64,000 bases of DNA, from the NCBI RefSeq assembly GCF_030272615.1, contig NC_081415.1:375861392-375925391 (forward strand), written 5' to 3'. The notes below the pieces were generated by a model. That model searched no databases and was not told where the DNA came from. It saw nothing but the letters and a program-made list of their open reading frames with translations. The position numbers and the translations under genes were made by a program. This DNA comes from Cryptomeria japonica. Taxonomy: Eukaryota; Streptophyta; Pinopsida; Cupressales; Cupressaceae. Below, one piece after another: positions 43,878-53,622 of the stretch; the stretch's first letter is position 1, and each line of letters starts with the position of its first letter.

Positions 43878-45674
43878 CTATGTGTAGAACCTACGAAGGT
43901 GCATGCTGTTGATAGGATCCTCCAAGGGTTCACCTTCTGTAGTTGAGAGCTGATATGCCCCAGATCCATATACTGCTGTGATGATGTAAGGACCAAGCCA
44001 GTTGGGTTCAAATTTGCCCTTCTTATCTCTGTCTTGCTGATTCTTGGGGTTCTCTCTGAGGACTAAGTCACCTACCTCAAATGTGCGAGGCTTGACCTTG
44101 TGATTGTAACTGCGACTCATTCGTTGTTGGTAAGCCTTGAGATGATTAAAAGCAGTGTGTCGTCGTTCCTCCAGCAGTTCTAGTTCTTGTAAGCGAGAGA
44201 CCCTGTAGTCTTCATCGTTGATTATGTTTCTCAAGGAGACCCGTAAAGAAGGTAACTCGACCTCAATAGGCAGGATGGCTTCAGAGCCGTAAACAAGTGA
44301 GTAGGGTGTAGCTCCTGTAGGTGTACGGACACTGGTACGGTAGGCCCAAAGTGTGGGATTGAGTTGGACATGCCAGTTATGGCCAGCGTCGTCGACTGTC
44401 TTTTTAAGGATTTTAAGAATTGTTTTGTTAGACGCCTCAGCTTGGCCGTTACCTTGGGGGTAGTATGGTGTGGAGAAACGATGAGAGATATGGAAGCGCT
44501 CACAGAGTTCACGAACATCCTGATTCTTGAAAGGACGCCCGTTATCGGTAATAATGGAAGTAGGGATCCCATATCGGCAAATGATGTAGTTCAGAATGAA
44601 AGTAGCAATTTGTTTCCCAGTAACTTGTGTGAGAGGCACGACTTCAATCCACTTTGTGAAATACTCTGTGGCTGTGATAATGAATTTATGTCCATTGGAA
44701 GAAGGAGGGTGAATCTTGCCTATGAGATCGAGTCCCCACTGACAAAAGGGCCAAGGAGATGCAAGTGGCTGTAGTTCTTGTGCTGGTGCATGTATGAGGT
44801 CTCCATGAATTTGACACTGCTTACACTTCTTGACAAACTGATATGCATCTTTTTCCATAGTAGGCCAGTAGTATCCAGTCCTGATGAGTTTCTTGGCCAA
44901 GGTAGGACCACTAGTATGCAGACCACATATCCCTTCGTGCACTTCTCGTAACGCACTCTGAGCTTCGTCACTCTCTAAACATCTAAGGAGGGTACCATCT
45001 AGACCTCGTCGGTATAGGATATCAGTTAGGATAACGTATCGGGAGGATTGGCGAATGAAAGTGCGGCGTTGGTTGTTCGATAGATCGGGAGGTAAGATAC
45101 TGTCGTGAAGGTATGTGAATATGGAACCATATAACTGGGATTCAGGACCAACAACACATATCATTTCCGTAGGAGTGATCTCATATGACGGAATCAGCAG
45201 GTTGTCTACCAGGAACTCATAGCAAGTCTCATTTTGCGGTAGATCAATGAGCGAAGCAATTGTAGCCATGGCATCAACAGCGCGATTCTGTTCTCTTGGT
45301 ATCTGCTCAAACTCTATCTTTGCAAAGTGCTGTTTCAGATCATCTACCAGTTGTTTGTAAGGCATTAGCTTTTCATCTTTTGTTTGATAATCATCAGTTG
45401 CTTGACGGATGACCAGTTGAGAATCGCCAAAAACATGAAGCTCTTGGATCTTCCACTGAACTGCAATTCTTAGCCCAGTTGTTAATGCCTCGTATTTCGC
45501 TATATTGTTAGTGCAAGGAAATGATAAGCGGTATGACTTTGGTATAGAATCACCTTGGGGAGTTATAAAGAGTATACCCGCTCCTGCCCCGTGCTGTGTG
45601 TATGAGCCGTCAAAATATAATTGCCATGGCTTTGCAGGTGATATTGTTAGAATGGACTCATCTGGAAATTCTGA
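43878..45674 (-). CDS. Extra RNase H and integrase of the Tat-like element
   Basis: Read leftward from the amber codon at 45675-45677, the frame opens with the extra RNase H: WQLYFDGSYTQHGAGAGILF, then CTNNIAKYEALTTGL, then HVFGDSQLVIRQA. It stays open to 43878. The catalytic Glu usual in AEYEAL is Lys here, from GAA to AAA, so this RNase H is probably dead. Integrase follows: H2C2 from HEGICGLHTSG to KKCKQCQ, then a core with GLDLIGKI, IITDNGRPF and GQAEASNKT, so all DDE acids are present, then the GPYIITAVYGSGAYQL tail. An ATG at 45363-45365 lies inside the RNase H and is unlikely to be a true start; the protein should come from one long gag-pol. Confidence 0.9.
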   Translation of the reverse strand, partial: SEFPDESILTISPAKPWQLYFDGSYTQHGAGAGILFITPQGDSIPKSYRLSFPCTNNIAKYEALTTGLRIAVQWKIQELHVFGDSQLVIRQATDDYQTKDEKLMPYKQLVDDLKQHFAKIEFEQIPREQNRAVDAMATIASLIDLPQNETCYEFLVDNLLIPSYEITPTEMICVVGPESQLYGSIFTYLHDSILPPDLSNNQRRTFIRQSSRYVILTDILYRRGLDGTLLRCLESDEAQSALREVHEGICGLHTSGPTLAKKLIRTGYYWPTMEKDAYQFVKKCKQCQIHGDLIHAPAQELQPLASPWPFCQWGLDLIGKIHPPSSNGHKFIITATEYFTKWIEVVPLTQVTGKQIATFILNYIICRYGIPTSIITDNGRPFKNQDVRELCERFHISHRFSTPYYPQGNGQAEASNKTILKILKKTVDDAGHNWHVQLNPTLWAYRTSVRTPTGATPYSLVYGSEAILPIEVELPSLRVSLRNIINDEDYRVSRLQELELLEERRHTAFNHLKAYQQRMSRSYNHKVKPRTFEVGDLVLRENPKNQQDRDKKGKFEPNWLGPYIITAVYGSGAYQLSTTEGEPLEDPINSMHLRRFYT

Positions 45675-46943
45675 CTATAGAGGAACATCATCTATCATGG
45701 GAGCATCTGCCAGTTGATCTGCGATGGCTTGTCCTTTTATGGCTTTTCTGTCCACGTATTCAATGTCAAATTCACTCAAGATCATTACCCACTTGGCTAG
45801 CCGCCTAGTAAGTGTAGCTTTGTTGAGAAGATATTTTAGTGGATCAATTCTGGCAATCAACTTAGTCTTGTGAGTGAGCATATAATGTCGTAATTTTTGT
45901 GAAGCAAAGACCACAGCGAGACATGCACGCTCAATTGGTGTGTAGTTCAGCTCATATCCCACCAATGTGCGACTGATATAGTAGACCGCTTTTTCCTTGC
46001 CGTCAGGTATTTGCTGTGCTAAGAGTGCCCCCAGTGCTGTTGGAGTAGCTGATATGTAAAGTAGCAATGGTTGATCTGGAATTGGTGGCATCAAAACTGG
46101 CGGGTTCAAAAGATAGTCTTTGAGTGCCTGAAAAGCTTGTTGACAGTTCTCATCCCATTTGAACTTGATATTTTTGTGTAGTAGGTGCTGGAAAGGGTTA
46201 CACTTATCTGCAAGTTGTGCTATGAATCTTCGTATGGACTGGAGTCTCCCTTGTAAAGACCGAAGTTGACTGATATTCTTGGGTGGCGGCATGTCTAAGA
46301 TAGCCTTGACTTTTGCTGGATCAGCTTCTATTCCTCTTTTAGACACAATGAATCCCAGGAGCTTCCCGGAGGTTACTCCAAAGACGCATTTCTTTGGGTT
46401 TAATCTTACCTTGTACTTTTCCAACCGATCAAAAGCAACTGAAAGTATGTCCAAGTGTGTATTTCTATCTATTGATTTAACCAAAAGGTCGTCAACATAA
46501 TCTTCCACCGTTACATGCATGAGATCATGGAAGATAGTAGTCATAGCTCGTTGATACGTGGCGCCTGCATTTTTCAGCCCAAAGGGCATGACATTCCAGC
46601 AGAAGGTTCCCCATGGACAAGTAAATGATGTTTTATGTTGATCTTCAGGTGCAATCCTGATCTGATTATATCCAGAGAATCCGTCCATTAAAGATAACAT
46701 CTCATGGCCTGCTGTGAGATCAATAATTAAATCAATGTTTGGTAATGGGAAATCGTCCTTCGGACAAGCCTTGTTGATATCCCTGAAGTCTGTACATATT
46801 CGGATGCTGCGGTCTGGTTTGCTAATAGGTACTAAGTTGGAAATCCATTCGGGATAATCAATTGGGCGTATGAATCCGACATCCAGTAATTTCTCCAGCT
46901 CTGCCTTGACTAATAATGCCACTTGTGGATGCATTTTCCTCAA
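45675..46943 (-). CDS. RT and RNase H of the Tat-like element, cut off at both ends
   Basis: 422 codons. RT: WISNLVPISKPDRSIRICTD, MDGFSGYNQIRIAPEDQ, MPFGLKNAGATYQRAM and the YVDDLLVKS box near residue 150. RNase H: LLLYISATPTALGALLAQQ, YYISRTLVGYELNYTPIERA and ARIDPLKYL. The upstream frame ends just before it because of a 23-bp tandem duplication at 46941-46986; the downstream end is TAG at 45675-45677. This frame and the integrase frame are in register, so the amber alone separates them. Copying of element RNA by this enzyme would need readthrough and a frame correction, or proteins supplied by a sister copy. Confidence 0.92.
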   Translation of the reverse strand: MRKMHPQVALLVKAELEKLLDVGFIRPIDYPEWISNLVPISKPDRSIRICTDFRDINKACPKDDFPLPNIDLIIDLTAGHEMLSLMDGFSGYNQIRIAPEDQHKTSFTCPWGTFCWNVMPFGLKNAGATYQRAMTTIFHDLMHVTVEDYVDDLLVKSIDRNTHLDILSVAFDRLEKYKVRLNPKKCVFGVTSGKLLGFIVSKRGIEADPAKVKAILDMPPPKNISQLRSLQGRLQSIRRFIAQLADKCNPFQHLLHKNIKFKWDENCQQAFQALKDYLLNPPVLMPPIPDQPLLLYISATPTALGALLAQQIPDGKEKAVYYISRTLVGYELNYTPIERACLAVVFASQKLRHYMLTHKTKLIARIDPLKYLLNKATLTRRLAKWVMILSEFDIEYVDRKAIKGQAIADQLADAPMIDDVPL

Positions 46944-46986
46944 TTTCTGCTTTACTGGTTTTGCAATTTCTGCTTTACTGGTTTTG
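46941..46986 (-). repeat. 23-bp perfect tandem duplication that shifts the pol frame
   Basis: CAATTTCTGCTTTACTGG plus TTTTG occurs twice in a row (46941-46963, 46964-46986). Because 23 is not a multiple of 3, it ends the gag-protease frame and separates it from RT. The copies are identical, so the event is recent. Confidence 0.93.
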
Positions 46987-49900
46987 CCCCCGGTTTGACT
47001 GTTAAATGATGCATTACTAAGTCGGGGTCTAGTCCAGGCATATCAGCATAAGACCATGAGAAGTTGACTTGTCGTTCCTTAAAGAAGCTTATGAATTTTG
47101 CTTTCTCGGCCTCTGTCAATGATTGAGCCAAAAATATGTTGTGTGGAACCTCTGCTGTACCAATGTTTGTCTTTATAGTCTCCTCTACCAACATGGATGA
47201 TTTTTCCTCGTATGATGCTGGGAGAATGTCGAGCCTTCCATCTTCGGGCACCTCAGAGAGGTTTTCACCCTCAGATACGTCCTTTCTTTTTACTTTTTTA
47301 GAGTCAGATAGCGCCACAGTGTGGTTTTCGCCATAAGACCCTTGTTTTGTTTTTATTTTCACATTTTTGCGACTAGAAGGCCCGACACCCTCACCAAAGT
47401 ATGCCATGTTATTAAGCTCTATGGCGTATCCTACTTTATGGTCTCCAAGAGGAAGATCATCGCGAATGCCAAGATAATCGACAATAGCTTCGTCATTTTG
47501 AAATGTATCAAGCTGTGCTGGTCCATCCTGATCCCAGTCAATGAGTTGGGGGTGAACGAGGGGAAGGTCTTTAGTGTTTTCAGAGTTCGCAAGGCTAATA
47601 GTGAAGATGTGGTTATATTCAGGTATGTCCAGATAGTCATCGAGGTCGTCAATGGCACTCTCCTCATCAGTTTCGATCGTGAGTGAGTCCAAATTATCAT
47701 CACTAGTAGCACCCTCAGGGACATGTGTCCTCATCCTATGTGATCTTGACCTAGGGCCTTGAAACGAATCTTGTGCGGGATCCTTATGGGTCGGTTCTTG
47801 ACCAACTCTGAATTTCTTGTAAAACTCCTCCTCCTCTGTAGGTTCCTCTGGCTCTTTAAATGTCTCGTTGAGCTCATAGTCGCTGGAGGATTTGTCTGAA
47901 CCCCATTCCCATTCGTTGGAATCTGTAGAATAGTCATCTTCTTGTTGAACTTCAGCCACTTTGACTCGCCATATCTGTTTTGTTCTTTTGTTGTGAATCT
48001 TGGGATTTAGAAAACCAAGCCCCTTGGAGCGTTCCCTTCTTGTAGTTAGCTCAGGTTGTAAAGGCTCTATGACACCTTCTTTGCGTAGTCCAAGAGGACT
48101 TTTTCCATCATACCCGAATCTTTGCAGAATTTTGAAACCTTTGCCATAGTTTTCACAGGGTATTATAATTTGATCATGTGTATCATCTTCAGCGTCCTTA
48201 TATAGCATTTTATATAAATTTTCTTCCTCTAGTTCACCCCATTTTTGAAAGACGGTAGGATCCCATTTGAGTAGCATGAGGGAGATTTGCTTATTAGGAT
48301 GTGGCCTCCCATATTCCTTGGGGGAGTTCATGACTTGTCGTAAGAACATTGTTTGATTCAGAGTGTATTCTCCCATGCCTTTGTCTTGAAACTTGGCTCT
48401 AAGTTCACCTTGTTTGGATGTCGAGGGCTTTAATGACTCAGGATCAATATATGCTGAAGAAGGAGTAGCCTCACGATTGCTGGGAATGATAGTCTTAGTA
48501 TGTGATCTCAAGTTATTACAATATATGAATGGATTTGGATCACCATTGACTGTTACCTCGACTCCATTATGAGGAAACTTAATGCATTGGTGGTATGTTG
48601 ATGGGACTGCCCTCATTTCATGAATCCACGGACGTCCTAGCAATATGTTATACGTGAGGTCTAGATCCAGGACTTGACAAACCACGTCCTTTGTGACTGG
48701 CCCTATTCTTAGTGGTAAGATGACCGTGCCCTTGGACGAACGCTCTTCATCATCATAAGCCTTAATAGTGATTTGGTTTGTAGAATTCACAGCTTTGTCA
48801 GAATATCCCAATTGTCTGATGGTGCTCAATGTACAAATATTAAGACCTGCTCCTCCATCTATCAGGACTCGTTTTATTCGGTGTTTATGTATGAAGGCTT
48901 CAATGTGTAGAGGTGCATTATGAGGCTGACTTATGGAGGCATCATCGGCTTCTGTGAATGTGAGGGAGTGTGGAACGGATAAGTATCCCACCATGGCTTG
49001 AAACTGGTCCACGTTCAGATCAGTAGGGACAGCAGTATCTCTCAAGGTTTTATCAAGGATAGCTTTATGTGCAGGAGATATGCGTAAGAGCTCAAGAATA
49101 GAGATGAGCGCGGGTGTCTTCCCTAGTTGCTCTACAAGGTCGTACTCAGGTTTGGTTGATGAAAGATTGGTATTCTTAGTAGAGGCACCTGGCAATGTGA
49201 TCTTACCTCGACGGGTTGTAACATGACATTCAGAGGTAGATGCGGACGAAGATCCCACACCTTTTAGGACAATTTTGGGTCTTTGAGAAGGATTCTCAGG
49301 AGTTTTATTTTTGATAGTAATGGTAGAAATATGATTGTCCATTGAGATGTGATTAATAGTGGAATCATAATTGTAAGATGCTCTAGTGTAATTGGCTTGA
49401 TCATCTGTGACTTTGCCTTTTCCCTTGTCATGTTTTGGGAATGGTTCCTTAAACACCTCATGCTCTTGGTTAGATGAATGTCCCTCAATCTCAATATCTC
49501 CTCTGTCAATGAGATCTTGTACAATGTTTTTCAATCGATGGCAATTACTTGTCTTATGACCCTTGCTCTTATGAAATTCGCAAAATTCATCATCATTCCA
49601 CCAATTCGGTTTGACCTTTGGTTCATATGGAGGAAAATCTGGGACCGTGATCACTTTGTTTGCTACAAGCTTTTTGAATACTGATTCAAGTGGTTCTCCC
49701 AATGGAGTATACTTCCTTCGTGGTTTAGCAGCCGTTTGATTGTTCACTTGATTGTTGGTAGAACTTGATCTAGAAAAGACGAACTTTGGTCTTACTGTGT
49801 TGGCATCAACAACACCATCATTAACCGTGTTCTTGTTCTTGCTCCAAAATTTTGGTTTGTCCTTTCCTTTGAAGTCCTCTTTGTTTTCTTTGAATAGCTT

Positions 49901-51400
49901 GATAACTCCTTGTTCAATTAAGACCTTTTCTGTTGCTAGGCCCTTTTCAATGACATCCTTGAATGTAGACAAACAAGCTTTTCTGAGATCATAGCCAATA
50001 GCTTTATTAACGTTTTGTGTGAACATCTCCACCATCTGTTTTTGCGGGATCTCACAAGAGCATCTGCTAGCTAAGTTTCTCCATCTCTGTAAAAATGACG
50101 CAAAAGATTCTCCTTCCTTTTGTTTCGTATTGCACAAGGTAGTAACTGAGACATCTGTTTCAATGTTGTAAGAGAAATGTTGAATGAATGCCTCTGCCAA
50201 GTCGCCCCATGACTTAATACCGGGAGGTAATTGAGAAAACCATTCCATCGCTTGATCTCCTAAGCTCTGTGGGAACAACCTCATTAAGTATGTTTCTTCT
50301 GCGGCTACCTCAATGCAAGCTGTGAAGAATTGTCTTATGTGTGCCTTGGGGTCTCCTCTCCCTCTATATTTGTCAAATTTTGGTGTCACAAAGTGCGGAG
50401 GAAATGGAGGCATTGGAATGCTCTTATCGAAGGGATAAGGGCATATATCTCTCATAGTATATGTGGGTTTTGATGTGCCCATGTTTTCCACTTTCTTTTG
50501 TAGATCTCTAATTTGTTGCTCCAAATTATTTTTGGGAGGAGATGGATTTCTTGTAGCATATCCCATGTTTGAAACACCCATTTGAGGAGGAACTTGTTGC
50601 ATATATGGATGATACTGATCGTAGACATGTCCATATGGAGGTCTATATTGTTGCGACATATATGGAGCACTTGGCATAATTTCTTGTTGAGGGACCCCAT
50701 ATCTGTTTTGCGTATATAAACCATATTCAATAGGCCTTTCATTTTCCATTGTGTTGCCCCCAATTTTGACATGGGGTCTCCTTGTGTCAAAATTTTGAGG
50801 ATGTCCTTGTGTATCCACTTGTCTTAATTGACCCATATCTTGAGCATGTGTTTGAGCATAAGGCCTCCATGATGGTCTTTGAGTGTAAGTATCATATATT
50901 TGAGCTTGTGTATGTGGGATTGCTGGTTTTTGAAGCAAAACTGATGGTGACTCCGGCATCATATTATTTGGTCCTCCACTATTTGGTCTCCTTTGATCCA
51001 TGTTATGTTGAGTTTGTTGTGAAGGTCTACTTTCCATAAGTTGAGATAAGTCAAAATCATGCGGTATTTTGGCTCCACTTTGTGCCATCATGTTTAGAAA
51101 GTATTGACGATCTCTCCTCATTATCTCTTCAACCAATCTATTGAATTGAGGATCCATTATAGATTCTTGTATGTCTGCTGATAGTATTGAAGAATTGTCA
51201 ACTGTGTCATTGTGTGTAGCGTTGTGTATAGTGTTTGCGCTTTCCACATTTGGATTGTGTCTATAAACATTCATGTCTGGTAATGTAGTGTGCTCAGGAT
51301 TGTAGAATACATCATTGTCATACTCATAAGAACTCATGTTTACGGATTCTTGAGCTTCTTTAGCTATTCTCTTAGATTTTTGAAGGCGGGTTTCAACCAT
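46952..51400 (-). CDS. Gag and protease of the Tat-like element, with a G-patch
   Basis: 1482 codons from MVETRLQKSKRIAKEAQESV. A Gln/Pro/Tyr-rich linker leads to the gag core (YRGRGDPKAHIRQFFTACIE at about 340, then QAMEWFSQLPPGIKSWGDLA). A CX2H-type zinc motif CEFHKSKGHKTSNC lies near 610. The protease site is VLIDGGAGLNIC near 848, with Asp-Gly-Gly as is common in Tat elements, followed by ILLGRPWIHEM. A G-patch-like segment (KILQRFGYDGKSPLG ... ERSKGLGF) spans about 1090-1130. The end (FSWSYADMPGLDPDLVMHHL) is the start of the RT module, cut by the 23-bp duplication. G-patch regions bind nucleic acid and are frequent in Tat and Ogre elements. Confidence 0.93.
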   Translation of the reverse strand: MVETRLQKSKRIAKEAQESVNMSSYEYDNDVFYNPEHTTLPDMNVYRHNPNVESANTIHNATHNDTVDNSSILSADIQESIMDPQFNRLVEEIMRRDRQYFLNMMAQSGAKIPHDFDLSQLMESRPSQQTQHNMDQRRPNSGGPNNMMPESPSVLLQKPAIPHTQAQIYDTYTQRPSWRPYAQTHAQDMGQLRQVDTQGHPQNFDTRRPHVKIGGNTMENERPIEYGLYTQNRYGVPQQEIMPSAPYMSQQYRPPYGHVYDQYHPYMQQVPPQMGVSNMGYATRNPSPPKNNLEQQIRDLQKKVENMGTSKPTYTMRDICPYPFDKSIPMPPFPPHFVTPKFDKYRGRGDPKAHIRQFFTACIEVAAEETYLMRLFPQSLGDQAMEWFSQLPPGIKSWGDLAEAFIQHFSYNIETDVSVTTLCNTKQKEGESFASFLQRWRNLASRCSCEIPQKQMVEMFTQNVNKAIGYDLRKACLSTFKDVIEKGLATEKVLIEQGVIKLFKENKEDFKGKDKPKFWSKNKNTVNDGVVDANTVRPKFVFSRSSSTNNQVNNQTAAKPRRKYTPLGEPLESVFKKLVANKVITVPDFPPYEPKVKPNWWNDDEFCEFHKSKGHKTSNCHRLKNIVQDLIDRGDIEIEGHSSNQEHEVFKEPFPKHDKGKGKVTDDQANYTRASYNYDSTINHISMDNHISTITIKNKTPENPSQRPKIVLKGVGSSSASTSECHVTTRRGKITLPGASTKNTNLSSTKPEYDLVEQLGKTPALISILELLRISPAHKAILDKTLRDTAVPTDLNVDQFQAMVGYLSVPHSLTFTEADDASISQPHNAPLHIEAFIHKHRIKRVLIDGGAGLNICTLSTIRQLGYSDKAVNSTNQITIKAYDDEERSSKGTVILPLRIGPVTKDVVCQVLDLDLTYNILLGRPWIHEMRAVPSTYHQCIKFPHNGVEVTVNGDPNPFIYCNNLRSHTKTIIPSNREATPSSAYIDPESLKPSTSKQGELRAKFQDKGMGEYTLNQTMFLRQVMNSPKEYGRPHPNKQISLMLLKWDPTVFQKWGELEEENLYKMLYKDAEDDTHDQIIIPCENYGKGFKILQRFGYDGKSPLGLRKEGVIEPLQPELTTRRERSKGLGFLNPKIHNKRTKQIWRVKVAEVQQEDDYSTDSNEWEWGSDKSSSDYELNETFKEPEEPTEEEEFYKKFRVGQEPTHKDPAQDSFQGPRSRSHRMRTHVPEGATSDDNLDSLTIETDEESAIDDLDDYLDIPEYNHIFTISLANSENTKDLPLVHPQLIDWDQDGPAQLDTFQNDEAIVDYLGIRDDLPLGDHKVGYAIELNNMAYFGEGVGPSSRKNVKIKTKQGSYGENHTVALSDSKKVKRKDVSEGENLSEVPEDGRLDILPASYEEKSSMLVEETIKTNIGTAEVPHNIFLAQSLTEAEKAKFISFFKERQVNFSWSYADMPGLDPDLVMHHLTVKPGAKPVKQKLQNQ

Positions 51401-53277
51401 GAACTAGGTGTTTGACCAATATGTGAGAAACTAGACGAAAATGACAAGAGTATGGAAGACCAAGAGTTGTATGGAGTGTAAATGAATCTTGAGGTGTACT
51501 TGCAATGTCCAAAGTGTAAGACCAAGTATGTAAGTAGTAGAGTAGGCGTGACTTCCAAAGAGAGGATAGTTTCTCTTGATGAGGTAAGCTGACCTTGACT
51601 CTAAGTAAGACCAAATGAGACCCAAAGGTAAGAAACCTTGATGAGGGACCACTTAGCAAAGTGTAGTAGTATGTAGTGTGTTGAAAAAGTATGATGAGGA
51701 CAAGCAAGTGACCTTTTTGACTCAAGTTTAGACAAGTATGAATGTAAAATGAGATGTGAAGCAATGATGGACTGTATGAGACCTTAGGACAGGCTGACTG
51801 CTAGATGAAACCTGAAGAGACAACCTTAGAAGCTCAAGTATGCTGAAACTGATTTTCTTTGTTTGCTTGACTGTTAAAATTTTCAAATCCTGACACAGAC
51901 GCCTCTGTATACTTCACAGACGCGGTTTTAAGACACAGACGCTACTCTGTTTTACACAGACGCGGACAAAAACACAGATGCTATTCTGTACTTCACAGAC
52001 GCGTTTATCCAACATAGACGCGGTTTGAACAGACACAGACACGTTTCTGTAACCTTAGTGCAATTTTTCCTATCTGTGAAGTTGTTTTGTTGTGACCAAA
52101 TCTGATTTTTCGACTGTTTTTCGTGACAAGAGGACACAGTGTTGATGACTCAATGTTTGCAGACTGTTTAGACTCCAAAAGTGTGTTGTTTGATGTAAAA
52201 GTTTTTTGCATACACTTGAAGACACAAAAGACACAATGTTTTGCTATTTTGTCTTGAATGTTTGAGTGTTTAGCATAAGACAAGCACAAATCTTAGGGCT
52301 GGCCAAGACAATAGTTGTTGATCCCACATAGGGTTTTACCCCCGAGGCTACGCTATTCAGAGCGGATACTTAGATGCTTGACCTCATTGGCTCCACCCTC
52401 GGCACTCACTTCTCGGGTCAGCCAAGCATCAGTCCCCATGAAAACTCCCCATGGCAAACTTTGTATCTCTACTAAGAACCGTATGTGTGTGGGCCGCTAC
52501 CAGAGGTCCGACCTCCTGCCTCAACAACTAGAAGGATTTGGGCATCTAAAACAAAGAGGTGCTAGTAAGGGCATCTACTCGTGTGGCCATACATGCGACA
52601 CTTTCAGCTCTGTAAATACAGAAGGCTCCCAGCCGGTAGGGGTTACGCCCTACAAATGATCAAATAAATTTGATCAAACGGGTTTATGGGGAGACATAGT
52701 GTCGGTATGAACTAATCAGCACACGTTATTCATAGTTTTCACCATGAATACATTTGATTATAGTGGTTTGGATGAGGTGGGTTTTCCTTGCTACCACTTG
52801 GGTCGTTCTCTTCTCACTGGTAGTCCTAATGACCACACGGGAAGACAGGCCCTCTAAAGAGTAAACAAAAAGAGCCTATTGCTCAAGACACAAAAGACAA
52901 TGATTCAATTTTAGTGCACCAATTGAAGTGTTTGCTAAGCTATGAAAACAAGGCACACAATAAAAATTACAAAACCCTAGCTAAGGCCCTGCAACAAAAT
53001 TGTTAGTAGTTTGGGTTGTTTCAAATGATAACCCCTTCCTGCAAGCACACAAGTTAGGTAAATTTTAGAAAACCCAAAAAGACTTTGTGAAAAGGGGCCT
53101 TCAACAAAAACGTATTTGCCTCCAAAGCAAGCTGCACAAACTAGGTTAGCTAGATCTGCAAAGGTTAGCCGAAAATAAACCAGATCTGAAACCCTAAGTA
53201 CACAATCTGAAAACCCGAATCAAAGAAACTTGAAAAATTTGCAAAACAGAAAGCACAGAAGCCTTTATACCAAACAC

Positions 53278-53520
53278 AGATGCGTCTGAAATACACAGAC
53301 GCGGTTCTGTAGTTCACAGACGCGATCAAAGGTCACAGACGCGACTCCCGAATGCAGGCGCGATAATATCAGTCACAGACGCGATTAAAATTCTCAGACG
53401 CAATTCCAGAAACCTGCAAAAATAAAAATCTGGCAAAAACACAGGCGCGATTCACGATATCACAGACGCTTCTGAAACACAAAAACGCGATCCGAACACT
53501 CGCAGACGCGGAAAAAACCT
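53278..53520 (-). repeat. CGCGTCTGTG repeats near the primer site
   Basis: About nine copies of ACAGACGCG with variants (CACAGATGCG, CAGGCGCG, CAGACGCAA) on the plus strand, spaced 15-40 bp. The same core is at 51893-52040 (about six copies) and inverted at 39512-39797. Confidence 0.85.
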
Positions 53521-53603
53521 AAAATGTCGTCGAAATCGTCCAATCTGCAACTTCAAAAATGCAAAATCTGCAACAAAAATGTTAAATGCAAAGGGACAAG
53601 AGT

Positions 53604-53622
53604 CCCACCGGGCGTGCCAAAA
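53604..53622 (-). promoter_or_regulatory. Primer binding site of the Tat-like element
   Basis: The element strand next to the 5' LTR reads TTTTGGCACGCCCGGTGGG. A TGG start complementary to a tRNA CCA end is expected. I do not assign the tRNA. Confidence 0.7.

Larger units (their letters stand above)
51401..53622 (-). other. Leader of the Tat-like element
   Basis: About 2.2 kb between the 5' LTR and gag. ACACAGACGCG-type repeats on the plus strand occur at 51893-52040 and 53278-53520, so the element strand reads CGCGTCTGTGT. The open frame at 52315-52659 on the plus strand shows no recognised domain and is probably chance. The leader's own strand has only short frames. Confidence 0.7.

Noticed and set aside
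52315-52659. A 114-codon plus-strand frame in the leader of the Tat-like element
   Set aside because: No recognised domain, antisense to gag and confined to the leader. The possibility of a conserved structured leader is not excluded.
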